Origin: Acidimicrobiales bacterium
GTDB lineage: Bacteria > Actinomycetota > Acidimicrobiia > Acidimicrobiales > JAHWLA01
Direction: 5' to 3'
Assembly (NCBI GenBank): GCA_035536915.1
Contig: DATLNE010000001.1
Location: forward strand, 52,125-116,124
DNA length: 64,000 bases
This document shows, in pieces, positions 27,250 through 35,955 of the stretch. A program made the position numbers and the translations under genes. The notes below the pieces were generated by a model, which was given only the letters and a program-made list of their open reading frames with translations, did not search any database and was not told the DNA's origin. Numbering within the stretch: the stretch's first letter is position 1; each line of letters begins with the position of its first letter.

Positions 27250-28077
27250 ATGTCAGTGTTGTCATTCGATACTGCATCTGTGGGAGCAGTCGGAAAGGCA
27301 TTGTGCCGCCCGGGTACCTACCTGGGCCACGCTCGTGAGGCGATCGACATCGCCCGGGCCGTCGCTCATTACCCCGCGGGCCTGCTCGACGCCGCCATCC
27401 GCTGCGGGGACGCCACCGGCGACGTCTGCCACGACACTCCGGTCGTGCTCGTGCACGGCTACGGCCACAACCGCTCCGGCTGGTTCGTGGTCGAGCGGGC
27501 GCTGCGCACGGCCGGGTTTTCGCGGATCACCTCGCTCAACTACAACCCGCTGCGCCACGGCGTGCCCGAGATCGCCGAGCAGTTGAAGGCCCACGTCGAC
27601 CTGGTTCGTTCGGTGACGGGCGCCGAGCGAGTGCACGTCATCGGCCACAGCCTCGGTGGGCTCGTGCTCAGGTGGTACGTGCAGGAGCTGGGTGGGGATG
27701 CCACCGTGGCCACCGCCGTGACCGTGGCCAGCCCCCATCACGGGACGGTGGCCGCAATGCTCGTGAGGCCCTTGGGCGAGACGGCCAAGCAGTTGTTGCC
27801 TGGGTCACCGGTCATCGAGCGGCTGCAACGAGGGGCTCGCTCGACGTCGGTGCGCTGGGTCTCCTACTACTCCAACATCGACCTGTTGGTGCAGCCCAGT
27901 CGGTCGGCCGTGCTCGAGGACGCCGAGAACGTGCTCATCAAGGACCACGGCCACCTGTCGATCCTGTTGTCGGGCCGCATGGCTGCGTCGGTGGTCGAGC
28001 AGTTGGAGGCGTGGTCGCCTGCGCCCGCCGCAGCGGCGCCGAGCCACGTCGGTGGGCCCGCCCGCGCCGCCCGCTGA
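27250..28077 (+). CDS. Alpha/beta-hydrolase, lipase/esterase-like
   Basis: The 275-residue protein has the lipase features VLVHGYGHNRSGW (oxyanion loop), VIGHSLGGLVLR with the nucleophile Ser, a candidate acid in SNIDLLVQP and the catalytic His in DHGHLSIL. It probably hydrolyses acyl esters. There is no signal peptide. The start is unsure: the first 50 nt are AT-richer than the rest and overlap a short frame beginning at 27216; a TTG at 27301 preceded by GGAAAGG is another option. It ends 5 nt before the next convergent stop. Confidence 0.8.
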   Translation: MSVLSFDTASVGAVGKALCRPGTYLGHAREAIDIARAVAHYPAGLLDAAIRCGDATGDVCHDTPVVLVHGYGHNRSGWFVVERALRTAGFSRITSLNYNPLRHGVPEIAEQLKAHVDLVRSVTGAERVHVIGHSLGGLVLRWYVQELGGDATVATAVTVASPHHGTVAAMLVRPLGETAKQLLPGSPVIERLQRGARSTSVRWVSYYSNIDLLVQPSRSAVLEDAENVLIKDHGHLSILLSGRMAASVVEQLEAWSPAPAAAAPSHVGGPARAAR

Positions 28078-28082
28078 CCTGG

Positions 28083-31000
28083 CTACGGCGCCAGCGTCCC
28101 CGCCACCCCGAGCACGGCCCGGTTCAACGGCGTCCCACCCATCGAGCCGAGGAACCCGGCATCTCCGAAGGTGAAGATCCCGCCGTCGGAGGCGACCAGC
28201 CGGTAGCCCTTGCCGGACGGCGTGGGCGCCATGCCGACGACCGGCTGGTTCAAGGCCTGGCCACCGGTGGAGCCGAGGAACGCAGCGGCACCGAAGGCGA
28301 AGATGCCGCCGTCCGAGGCCACCAGCCAGTACCCGTTGCCCCACGGCGTCGGTGCCATGCCGAGGATCGGCTTGTTGAGCCGCTGGCCACCGGTTGAGCC
28401 GAGGAATTCGGCGTCTCCGAAGGTGAAGACGCCGCCGTCGGAGGCCACCAGCCAATACCCGTTGCCCGTCGGGGTGGGCGACATCCCGACGATGGGCTGG
28501 TTGAGCCGCTGTCCGCCGGTGGAGCCGAGGAACGGCGCGTCACCGAAGGTGAAGATGCCGCCGTCGGAGGCCACCAGCCAGTACCCGTTCCCCGAGGGCG
28601 TCGGTGCCATGCCGACAATCGGCTTGTTCAGAGGCCGGCCTCCCATCGACCCGAAGAACGGCGCGTTGAAGGCAAAGATGCCGCCGTCGGCGGCCACCAT
28701 CCAGTAGCCGGACGTAGCCGTCGCCATGCCGACCACGGGCGCGTTCAAGGCCCAGCCACCCGTCGAGCCGAAGAACGGCGCGTTGCCGAACGAGAAGATG
28801 CCGCCGTCGGAGGCGACCATCCGGTAGCCGGGGTTCAACCACAGGGCCTCCGACTTGGTCGACGGCTCCGAGTCCTGCGGGCCGACCATCACGACATCGG
28901 CGACAAACGGACCGGGATACGTGCCCGCCACGACCGTGCACGGGATTGTCCACGTCTCGCCGAACGACAACACGCCGTCACCGTCGTCGTTGACCGGCGG
29001 GTTCATGCGACAGTCACCGCTCCACGGACTGTGGAACTGGTCGCCTGGACGACCGCGGGGTGAGACGGTCAGGTTGATGCGGCCGTCTGTGCCCGTCGAA
29101 TCAGCCGTGGCGTCAAGGCCCACGGTGCGGTACGTCGCATGGAGGGACGAGTTCGCAGGAGGCATCGTGAACATTCGCTGCCGGTCGGTGCTTGCGTCGC
29201 TCCAGACGTCGAAGGCGTACTGCGCGATTGCGCCCGGGGCCACGACGACGTTCCGCGAATTGGCGACGACGGTCACCGTCCCGCCCGTCGGGAGCTCTGT
29301 TCCGTTGACGGTGACGGGCCCGTTGATCGAAGACGTGACCGTCAATTCGTGGAGTTGCGGCAGAGCGGCATACGACCATGTCGTGACGTGGCCCACCGTG
29401 TCGCGCACCGCCGCGCGTACGACAAGGTGGGTGTCGCCACCGTGATCGGGGTACACGAGTTGGAACTCTGGACCCGTTGACGTCCGTCCCGGATGCGTAT
29501 GGCATTCGTCGACGCCCGTGCAGTGAATGAGGTCGACTCGCCACGCGACATCAGTCGCATTGATGTCGCTGTCCTCTGCATCACTGGCAGTGGCGGCGAA
29601 GGCGAGCGGCTCGTCGACGGCGAAGCGATGGCCCTCCGGGGGCCCGACGACGGTCAGCGACGGGGGGTGGTTGTCGATGGGAGCGAGCACGGTGGCCGTC
29701 GTGCGCGCGCCGTGCGGGTCGGTCACCACGAGCGTGGCGGTGTACGTCTGGGCCGTTGGGTATGTGTGGACGGGGTTGGCTTGCGACGAGTGCGCAGAGC
29801 CGTCGCCGAAGTCCCAGTCGTAGGTGAGGACGTCTCCGTCGGGGTCGTACGACTCGCCACCGGAGAACGACACGGTGGTGTTTCCGTACGTCGTCTGCGC
29901 CGACGCCTTGGCAACGGGAGCGCGATTGCCCGTGGCGTAGCGCAGGGCGACGACGTTGCCGGTGTAGATGTCGGCGTAGTGGACCTCGCCAGTGGGTGAC
30001 AGCCGGAACGACACCGGGCCGCCGATCTCGGAACCGAAGGCCGACGACGCGTCGACTGCCATCTCGGGCGCCTGCGCCAGCTCGTGGGAGCCCGTGGTCT
30101 CCAGTGTCCAGATCTTGCTTGCCGTGTAGTCGCCGAAGAACCACGCGTTGCGATACGGCTCGGGGTACGCGTCGCCGTATGCGTGGATGCCGCCGGTGAT
30201 CGACCGTCCGATCGTGTGGGAGTACTCGTAGAGCGAGAAGGTGGCGTCGTTCCGCGCGTACAGCCCCTGGCAGACCGGCGCCGTGGTAAAGCCGGACTTC
30301 TGCGCACGTCCCTCGTAACACGGCCAGCCGTAGTTCGCCCCCTTGCGGCCGATGTTGACCTCCTCGATCTTGTTGGCTCCGACGTCACCGATGTACGGCG
30401 TGCCGTCGGCCGCCAGCGAGAAGCGGAAGGGATTTCGCAGTCCTGACGCCCAGATGCGGCTTCGCCAGCTGAGGGGATTCGTAGCGTCGTAAAAGGGGTT
30501 GTCGGGGACGCCGCTGCCGTTGGCGTTGATGTGGAAGAGCTTGCCGTAAGGCTCGTTGAGGTCCTGGGTTCGAAGCGATTCCGGGCTGTTGTACGAGAAC
30601 GGCGAGGCGTCGCCCATGGCGAACCAGATCGTCCCGTCGCTGTCGACGATCACACGGCCCATGCCGTGCACGACCTCGAAATGTTCGATGCCGTCGAGGA
30701 TGACTGACTCGCTGGCCAACGCCGTCGGTGTAGCCGGATTGTCGACCGTGAACTGCGAAAGCCGGGAGAATGTCTTCCCCATCCGCTGGTACTCGTAGGT
30801 GGCGTACAAATAGCCGGTATGCGGGAAGTCGACGCCGATGCCGATCCCCAACAGGCCGAGGTCGCCGACATTGTCGACCGCCACTTGGCCGACGACGTTG
30901 ATCGCGCCGTTGGGTGCGACGTAGGTGACCCGGCCGTTCTTGCCCGCCGTCAGCATCCCCCCGCCGGGCAGGAACGTGAAGTCGGTGAGGTTGAACTCGC

Positions 31001-31139
31001 CCTGCCCGGTAGCGATCGGCGCCGTGGTGAAACCCGGTGGCAGGAGAGGCGCCGCCACCGCTTTCTCAGGGGTCGCTATGTGCAGGGGCACAAAGACGAG
31101 CAGCAGCGCGACGAAGTAGGCCCGACCCCGCGTGTTCAT
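28083..31139 (-). CDS. Secreted PQQ-type sugar dehydrogenase-like protein with PKD domain and C-terminal repeats
   Basis: This 1,018-residue protein has a signal peptide (to about 30). A glucose/sorbosone-dehydrogenase-type beta-propeller follows (about 35-400), with GLLGIGIGVDFPHTGYLY, MGDASPF, GLRNPFRFSL, GDVGANKIEEVN and NYGWPCYEG. Next come a PKD domain (about 410-495, YDPDGDVLTYDWDFGDG), a region rich in beta strands, and six 42-residue repeats. It probably acts on extracellular sugars or glycans. A minus-strand TAAACT 6 nt upstream supports the ATG at 31139 and a leaderless mRNA; a GTG at 31145 is also in frame. Confidence 0.82.
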   Translation of the reverse strand: MNTRGRAYFVALLLVFVPLHIATPEKAVAAPLLPPGFTTAPIATGQGEFNLTDFTFLPGGGMLTAGKNGRVTYVAPNGAINVVGQVAVDNVGDLGLLGIGIGVDFPHTGYLYATYEYQRMGKTFSRLSQFTVDNPATPTALASESVILDGIEHFEVVHGMGRVIVDSDGTIWFAMGDASPFSYNSPESLRTQDLNEPYGKLFHINANGSGVPDNPFYDATNPLSWRSRIWASGLRNPFRFSLAADGTPYIGDVGANKIEEVNIGRKGANYGWPCYEGRAQKSGFTTAPVCQGLYARNDATFSLYEYSHTIGRSITGGIHAYGDAYPEPYRNAWFFGDYTASKIWTLETTGSHELAQAPEMAVDASSAFGSEIGGPVSFRLSPTGEVHYADIYTGNVVALRYATGNRAPVAKASAQTTYGNTTVSFSGGESYDPDGDVLTYDWDFGDGSAHSSQANPVHTYPTAQTYTATLVVTDPHGARTTATVLAPIDNHPPSLTVVGPPEGHRFAVDEPLAFAATASDAEDSDINATDVAWRVDLIHCTGVDECHTHPGRTSTGPEFQLVYPDHGGDTHLVVRAAVRDTVGHVTTWSYAALPQLHELTVTSSINGPVTVNGTELPTGGTVTVVANSRNVVVAPGAIAQYAFDVWSDASTDRQRMFTMPPANSSLHATYRTVGLDATADSTGTDGRINLTVSPRGRPGDQFHSPWSGDCRMNPPVNDDGDGVLSFGETWTIPCTVVAGTYPGPFVADVVMVGPQDSEPSTKSEALWLNPGYRMVASDGGIFSFGNAPFFGSTGGWALNAPVVGMATATSGYWMVAADGGIFAFNAPFFGSMGGRPLNKPIVGMAPTPSGNGYWLVASDGGIFTFGDAPFLGSTGGQRLNQPIVGMSPTPTGNGYWLVASDGGVFTFGDAEFLGSTGGQRLNKPILGMAPTPWGNGYWLVASDGGIFAFGAAAFLGSTGGQALNQPVVGMAPTPSGKGYRLVASDGGIFTFGDAGFLGSMGGTPLNRAVLGVAGTLAP
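28086..28838 (-). repeat. Six tandem 126-nt coding repeats
   Basis: Each unit encodes about 42 residues of the form GYWLVASDGGIFTFGDA then FLGSTGG and LNxPIVGMAPTP. The three middle copies are nearly identical at the DNA level, while the outer copies are more diverged. They make up the C-terminus of the sugar-dehydrogenase-like protein. Six units of this size would suit a six-bladed propeller. Confidence 0.85.
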
Positions 31140-31145
31140 TCGCAC

Positions 31146-31151
31146 AGTTTA
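31146..31151 (-). promoter_or_regulatory. -10 element for the secreted dehydrogenase
   Basis: TAAACT on the minus strand is 6 nt before the ATG at 31139. Confidence 0.5.
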
Positions 31152-31189
31152 GGCGGACAATGCCAATAATCGACCACCCCCTCGCAACG

Positions 31190-31876
31190 TCAGGAGACGT
31201 CGAGGCTTTCGACCTCTTCGCGGTCGGCGAGGGGCGCCAGCAGGGCCTCGAGCTCTTGGCCTGAGCTGCCGGTGACGTCGGCCGTGACAAGCCAACCGCC
31301 CTCTTGCTCTTTGACGCTGAGGGAGCGGATGCCGATGTCTTCCATCTCGTTGAGGGCGGCCACCACCGCGGAGGACTCGTGGCCTGGCGCCACCCGGATG
31401 ACGACGGTCTCGCGGCTCTTGGCATAGCGGCGCACCAGCCACGATCGCGGCGCCCGGAAGCCCACCAGGGCCACCAGCAGGGCCACGGTGGTGACGATCG
31501 TCGACAGGTAGGCCCCCACGCCTGCGGCCATGCCGATGGCGGCGGTGACCCACAGGCTCGCCGCCGTAGTCAGCCCCTTCACGGTGGCGCCGTACTTGAG
31601 GATGGCGCCACCGCCCAGGAAGCCCACGCCGGTGACGATGTTGGACGCCACCCGCTCCACGCCGATGTTGACGTTGGTGTTGTTGCGAGCGTCGACGAAG
31701 GGCTCGAAGCCGTACGACCCGGCGATGGTGAACAGGGCGGCGCCCAAGGCCACGCTCATGTGGGTGCGCAGGCCCGCGGGGTGGTCGTTGAGCTCCCGCT
31801 CCATGCCGATGAGCCCGCCCAGCAGCATGGCCAGCACCAGCCGCCCGACGATCTCCCAGTCACCCGGGTGCGGCAT
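31190..31876 (-). CDS. MgtC/SapB-family membrane protein
   Basis: The 228-residue protein has four predicted membrane segments and the MgtC signature: LGGLIGMERE, GLRTHMSVALGAALFT, ASNIVTGVGFLGGGAILK and GLTTAASLWVTAAIGMAAG. A C-terminal cytoplasmic ACT-like domain follows (about 150-228). MgtC proteins aid growth at low magnesium and modulate the ATP synthase or P-type pumps in pathogens; the role here is unknown. It starts 6 nt after the pcrA stop on the same strand. Confidence 0.88.
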   Translation of the reverse strand: MPHPGDWEIVGRLVLAMLLGGLIGMERELNDHPAGLRTHMSVALGAALFTIAGSYGFEPFVDARNNTNVNIGVERVASNIVTGVGFLGGGAILKYGATVKGLTTAASLWVTAAIGMAAGVGAYLSTIVTTVALLVALVGFRAPRSWLVRRYAKSRETVVIRVAPGHESSAVVAALNEMEDIGIRSLSVKEQEGGWLVTADVTGSSGQELEALLAPLADREEVESLDVS

Positions 31877-31882
31877 GGCTCG

Positions 31883-34072
31883 TCAGACCTTCTTCAGCGG
31901 GGCCCACGCCAGCAGCAGGTGCTTCTCGCCCACCGCCGGGAACCGCACCACCGCTTCGGCCTTGTCGCCGCTGCCGACGACCTCCAAGATCACGCCCTCG
32001 CCCCACTTGCTGTGCACCACGTCGTCGCCCGCCCGCAGTCCGATGTCCTCGGCTCCGGTGGTGCGAACGGGCGAGGCGCTGCGCCCCCGGATAGCCGCGT
32101 CGACCACGTCACGGCGGTGCTGGCCGGGGTCGCTCGACCGCAGGCGCGAGCGGCCGCCTTCGGCCACCCCGGTGAGGTCTTCGGGGATCTCCTTGAGGAA
32201 CCGGCTGGGCGGGTTGTACTGCGTCGACCCCCACAGGGTGCGGCACCACGCATGGGTGAGGTACAGCCGCTCGCGTGCCCGGGTGATGCCCACGTAACAG
32301 AGGCGGCGCTCCTCCTCCAGCTCGTCGGGCTCCCCCAGCGACCGCAGGTGGGGAAAGATGCCGTCCTCCAGGCCGACCATGAACACCACCGGGTACTCCA
32401 ACCCCTTGGCCGTGTGCAGGGTCATGAGCACGGCCTTCGACTCGTCGTCGTCGATCTCGTCGGAGTCGGCCACCAGGCTGACCGCTTCGAGGAACTGGTC
32501 GAGCTCCTCGTACTCCCGGGCGTGGCCCACGACCTCGGCCAGGTTCTCCAGCCGGCCCGCCGCTTCGACCGTGCGCTCGGCCTCCAGCTCGGCGGCGTAG
32601 CCGGTGCGGCTCAGTACCGCTTCCAGCAGGTCGGCAGGCCCTTGCCGCTCGCCGGTGCGCAACTCGTCGAGCAGGCCGAGCAGGTCCTTGATGCCGCCCA
32701 GCGCCTTGCCCGTCACGCCTGCCTGCTCGGCGCTGGCCATGGCGGTGGCGAAGGGCACGCCGTGGCTCGCCGCCCACGCATCGAGGCGGCCGATGCTGGT
32801 GTCGCCCACGCCGCGCTTGGGCACGTTGACGATCCGTTTGAGCGACACCTCATCGGCCGGGTTGGCGATGGCCCGCAGGTAGGCGAGCACGTCCTTGACC
32901 TCGCGCCGGTCGTAGAACTTGGTGCCGCCCACCACCTTGTAGGGCACGCCGATGCGCACGAGCTGTTCCTCGAAGACCCGGCTCATGGCGTTGGTGCGGT
33001 AGAAGATCGCCATGTCGCCCCAGCGCAGGCGGCCGGAGTCGTGCAGGCGGGCCATCTCGTGCACCACCCACGCCGCTTCGTCGTGCTCGTCCTCGGCGTG
33101 GTAGCGGGTGATGAGCTCGCCCGCCACCTGCTCGGTCCACAGCGCCTTGGGCTTGCGCATGGCGTTGTTGGCGATGACCGCATTGGCGGCGTCGAGGATG
33201 GTCTGGGTGGAGCGGTAGTTCTGCTCCAAGACGATGGTCCTGGCGTCGGGGTAGGCGTCCTCGAACTCCAAGATGTTGCGGATGTCGGCGCCTCGAAAGC
33301 GGTACACGCTCTGGTCGGAGTCGCCCACCACGCACACGTTGCGATGGGCCTTGCCCAGCAGGAGGACGAGCTCGTTCTGGGCCCGGTTGGTGTCCTGGTA
33401 CTCGTCGACCATGAGGTGCTTGAACCGCTCCTGGTAGTGGGCCAGCACCTCGGGCCGGGCCTGGAGCAGGTTGACGGTGACCATGAGCAGGTCGTCGAAG
33501 TCCATGGCGCCCGCGGCCAACAGCCGGCGCTGGTACTCGGCGTAGACGTCGGCGATGCGGCGGTCGAACACGGTGCGGGCGTTGGTGCGGAACGTCTCGA
33601 AATCGATGAGCTCGTTCTTGGCCGTGCTGATGGTGTTCTGCACGGTGCGCGGCGGCATCTTCTTGGCGTCGAGGTTGAGGTCGCGCAGCACGTACGACAC
33701 CAGGCGGACGGCGTCGGCCTGGTCGTAGATGGTGAAGCTGGACGGGTAGCCGAGCAGCTTGGCGTCGCGCCGCAGGATGCGCACGCAGGCGGAGTGGAAG
33801 GTGGCCACCCACATCTTCTGGGCGACGGGGCCGACGAGGCGGGCCACCCGCTGCTTCATCTCGTCGGCCGCCTTGTTGGTGAAGGTGATGGCCAGGATCT
33901 CGAAGGGCGACACGCCTTCGCGCACGAGGTGCGCGATGCGGTGGGTGAGGACTCGGGTCTTGCCCGAGCCGGCCCCGGCCACGATGAGCAGGGGGCCGCT
34001 TTCGTGGAGGACGGCCTCGCGCTGGACCGGGTTCAGGCCGTCGAGAAGGTCGTCTGCGGGGGCGTCAAGCAT
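31883..34072 (-). CDS. pcrA: UvrD/PcrA-type DNA helicase
   Basis: The 729-residue superfamily 1A helicase unwinds DNA 3' to 5' in repair and replication restart. It has Walker A AGAGSGKT (32-39), motif Ia FTNKAADEM, motif II VDEYQDTNRAQ, motif III GDSDQSVYRFRGAD, motif IV LEQNYRST, motif V LMTLHTAKGLEYPVVF and motif VI YVGITRARERLYL. The C-terminal tail has a Tudor-like RNA-polymerase-binding module (GDDVVHSKWGEGVILEV). A minus-strand TAGCCT lies 9 nt before the ATG. Confidence 0.95.
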   Translation of the reverse strand: MLDAPADDLLDGLNPVQREAVLHESGPLLIVAGAGSGKTRVLTHRIAHLVREGVSPFEILAITFTNKAADEMKQRVARLVGPVAQKMWVATFHSACVRILRRDAKLLGYPSSFTIYDQADAVRLVSYVLRDLNLDAKKMPPRTVQNTISTAKNELIDFETFRTNARTVFDRRIADVYAEYQRRLLAAGAMDFDDLLMVTVNLLQARPEVLAHYQERFKHLMVDEYQDTNRAQNELVLLLGKAHRNVCVVGDSDQSVYRFRGADIRNILEFEDAYPDARTIVLEQNYRSTQTILDAANAVIANNAMRKPKALWTEQVAGELITRYHAEDEHDEAAWVVHEMARLHDSGRLRWGDMAIFYRTNAMSRVFEEQLVRIGVPYKVVGGTKFYDRREVKDVLAYLRAIANPADEVSLKRIVNVPKRGVGDTSIGRLDAWAASHGVPFATAMASAEQAGVTGKALGGIKDLLGLLDELRTGERQGPADLLEAVLSRTGYAAELEAERTVEAAGRLENLAEVVGHAREYEELDQFLEAVSLVADSDEIDDDESKAVLMTLHTAKGLEYPVVFMVGLEDGIFPHLRSLGEPDELEEERRLCYVGITRARERLYLTHAWCRTLWGSTQYNPPSRFLKEIPEDLTGVAEGGRSRLRSSDPGQHRRDVVDAAIRGRSASPVRTTGAEDIGLRAGDDVVHSKWGEGVILEVVGSGDKAEAVVRFPAVGEKHLLLAWAPLKKV

Positions 34073-34081
34073 GGATGCCCC

Positions 34082-34087
34082 AGGCTA
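34082..34087 (-). promoter_or_regulatory. TAGCCT -10 of pcrA containing the upstream stop codon
   Basis: The TAG stop of the sucrase/ferredoxin-like gene (34085-34087) is the first half of TAGCCT, which lies 9 nt before the pcrA ATG. Confidence 0.5.
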
Positions 34088-34951
34088 CCGGGGGGATGAG
34101 ACAACGAAGCGGGACACGCGAAGCTCTGGCTGGCGTTTCTCGTCCCCGGTCGGCTCCACGCCGCAGTCGAGGACCGGTACCCGGCGGGCCACCTCCGTCG
34201 AGGCCCAGATGATGCGGGCCTCGCTGCGCAGTTCCACGTGGTCGCCTGTCGTGACCGCGGTGCGGGGCGTGCCCAGCCAGTCCCACCCGAAGCGAGCGAA
34301 TGCCTCCCGGTCGACGGCTTGGGCGGCGGGCGAGTCGAGGCCACTGCAGCCCCGGAAGTTGCGGCTCACGTCGCCCTCCCGACGGAGCACGCGGTCGAGG
34401 CCGCCGTCGTCGAGGTAGCCCCAGAACACGCCGTCGGGGAAGGTCACGCCCGTCGGTGCGAAGCGGTGGCCGCCGGTGTGGCTGGTGCGCCACAGCCGCA
34501 CGTCGGGGGGCACGTCGCCCAGCGCGTCGAGGAGGAGTATGCCAAGGCGGCCGCAGCACCGGTCGCGGTTGCCGTGGGTGCAGACGAGCACGTCGCGCAC
34601 CGGGACCGCTGCCGGAGGAACGGTGCCCGCCAGCAACTCGTCGCACGCCGCCCGCACGTCGTCGGGGTCGACGGCCACTTCGCTGCGCCGGAAGCCGCCG
34701 AAGGGCTGTGCCGGGACGCGCGACCAATGGACGACCCGGCGCAGGGGCGCCATGTCGCCGTCGGGTGCGACCACCAGTTGCAGCCGGACGTCACGGCCCT
34801 TGGGCGCCCGCACCTTGACGACCTCCTTGGCATCGCGGGGCCACGGCAACGGGTGCTCGACCAGGAGGAAGTCGGTGTAGGAGCCCGCGGTGCCGACGAG
34901 GTCGAGCCCATCCTCCCGGGCGGCGGCGGAGCAGCGGAACGTCGAGGTCAT
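34085..34951 (-). CDS. Sucrase/ferredoxin-like (thioredoxin-fold) protein
   Basis: The 288-residue protein matches the Suc_Fer-like family: an N-terminal half of unknown role and a thioredoxin-like C-terminal half with VCTHGNRDRCCGRLG and LWRTSHTGGHRFAPT. The Cys and His residues in these motifs could bind a 2Fe-2S cluster, as in related ferredoxins. The biological role is unknown. It overlaps the zapE stop by ATGA. Confidence 0.82.
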   Translation of the reverse strand: MTSTFRCSAAAREDGLDLVGTAGSYTDFLLVEHPLPWPRDAKEVVKVRAPKGRDVRLQLVVAPDGDMAPLRRVVHWSRVPAQPFGGFRRSEVAVDPDDVRAACDELLAGTVPPAAVPVRDVLVCTHGNRDRCCGRLGILLLDALGDVPPDVRLWRTSHTGGHRFAPTGVTFPDGVFWGYLDDGGLDRVLRREGDVSRNFRGCSGLDSPAAQAVDREAFARFGWDWLGTPRTAVTTGDHVELRSEARIIWASTEVARRVPVLDCGVEPTGDEKRQPELRVSRFVVSSPR

Positions 34952-35955
34952 GCCACCCGGGCGGCGGCGTCGGCCAGCAGGGCGGCGAGGCGGCTCTCGC
35001 AGCGGCCGTACTTCTTGCGGTACCCGCCGTTGCGGTACGACGGGGGGAACAGGTCGTGTACGGCGCAGCCCGACGCCGCCACGGTGATCTCGGCGTCGTA
35101 AAGCTCGTCGACCAAGGCCACGAACAGGAGGGCGTCGCCCTGGTTGGCGATGGGGTGCAGGCCCCGGATGACCACGGCGTCGAGGCCGTCGAGCAGGGCG
35201 CCGAACTGCACGGGGTGGACCTGGCGCAGGTGGCCAAGCAACGAGTCGAAGTCGTCCTCACTGACGGCGCCGTCGACGTCGAGGCGGTCGAGGTCGGCGT
35301 CGTCGAGAGGCTCGGCTTCGGTGCGGGCCGAAGCCCGGTAGTCGGGGCCGTCGATGCGCAGGACGTCGAACCACGAGGCGATGGCCGCGATCTCCCGGGC
35401 GAAGTCGGCGGCGTGGAAGCGGCCCTCGCCCAGCCGGTCGGGCAGCGAGTTCGAGGTGGTCGCCACCCGGGTGCCGGTGGGCACGACCGAGCGCAGGAAG
35501 GTGACGGTCATCAACGTGTTGGCCACGTCGTCGAGCTCGAACTCGTCGATGCACAGCAGCTTGTGACCGGCAAAGGTCTCCACGGCCTTGTCCATGCCCA
35601 GAAAGCCGATGACCGACGTCAGTTCGCCGAAGGTGAGGTACGCCTTGGGCCCGGGCGAGACGTGCCACAACGAGGCCAGCAGGTGGGTCTTGCCCACGCC
35701 GAACCCGCCGTCGAGGTAGCGCCCCGGCTTGCCCTGGTCGGGCTGCTTGCGGAACCAACGCTTGGTCGGCTCGGGCGGGGCAGCGAACCGTTCCAACTCG
35801 GCCCTGGCCGCGGCCTGCGACGGGTGGGCCGGGTTGGGCACGTAGGTCTCGAAGCGCACGCCGGCGAAGCGCTTGGGTGGGTGGAACCGGGCCACCAAGT
35901 CGGCCGCCGTCAGCGCCGGCCTGCGGTCGACCAACCGTTCTGGCGTTACTCCCAC
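34948..35955 (-). CDS. zapE: ZapE/AFG1-family ATPase
   Basis: The 335-residue AAA-type ATPase has [17 protein letters not shown] (Walker A), [11 protein letters not shown] (Walker B), TSNSLPDRL (sensor) and a late [17 protein letters not shown]. ZapE supports Z-ring stability in E. coli; AFG1 helps mitochondrial protein turnover. The GTG at 35955 overlaps the guaA end by 10 nt; a TTG 21 nt further in is an alternative start. Confidence 0.88.
   Translation of the reverse strand: MGVTPERLVDRRPALTAADLVARFHPPKRFAGVRFETYVPNPAHPSQAAARAELERFAAPPEPTKRWFRKQPDQGKPGRYLDGGFGVGKTHLLASLWHVSPGPKAYLTFGELTSVIGFLGMDKAVETFAGHKLLCIDEFELDDVANTLMTVTFLRSVVPTGTRVATTSNSLPDRLGEGRFHAADFAREIAAIASWFDVLRIDGPDYRASARTEAEPLDDADLDRLDVDGAVSEDDFDSLLGHLRQVHPVQFGALLDGLDAVVIRGLHPIANQGDALLFVALVDELYDAEITVAASGCAVHDLFPPSYRNGGYRKKYGRCESRLAALLADAAARVA

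Noticed and set aside
28086..28838. A repeat array that could be mistaken for CRISPR or satellite DNA
   Set aside because: The units are 126 nt, contiguous, and all in one coding frame of the secreted protein; there are no spacers.
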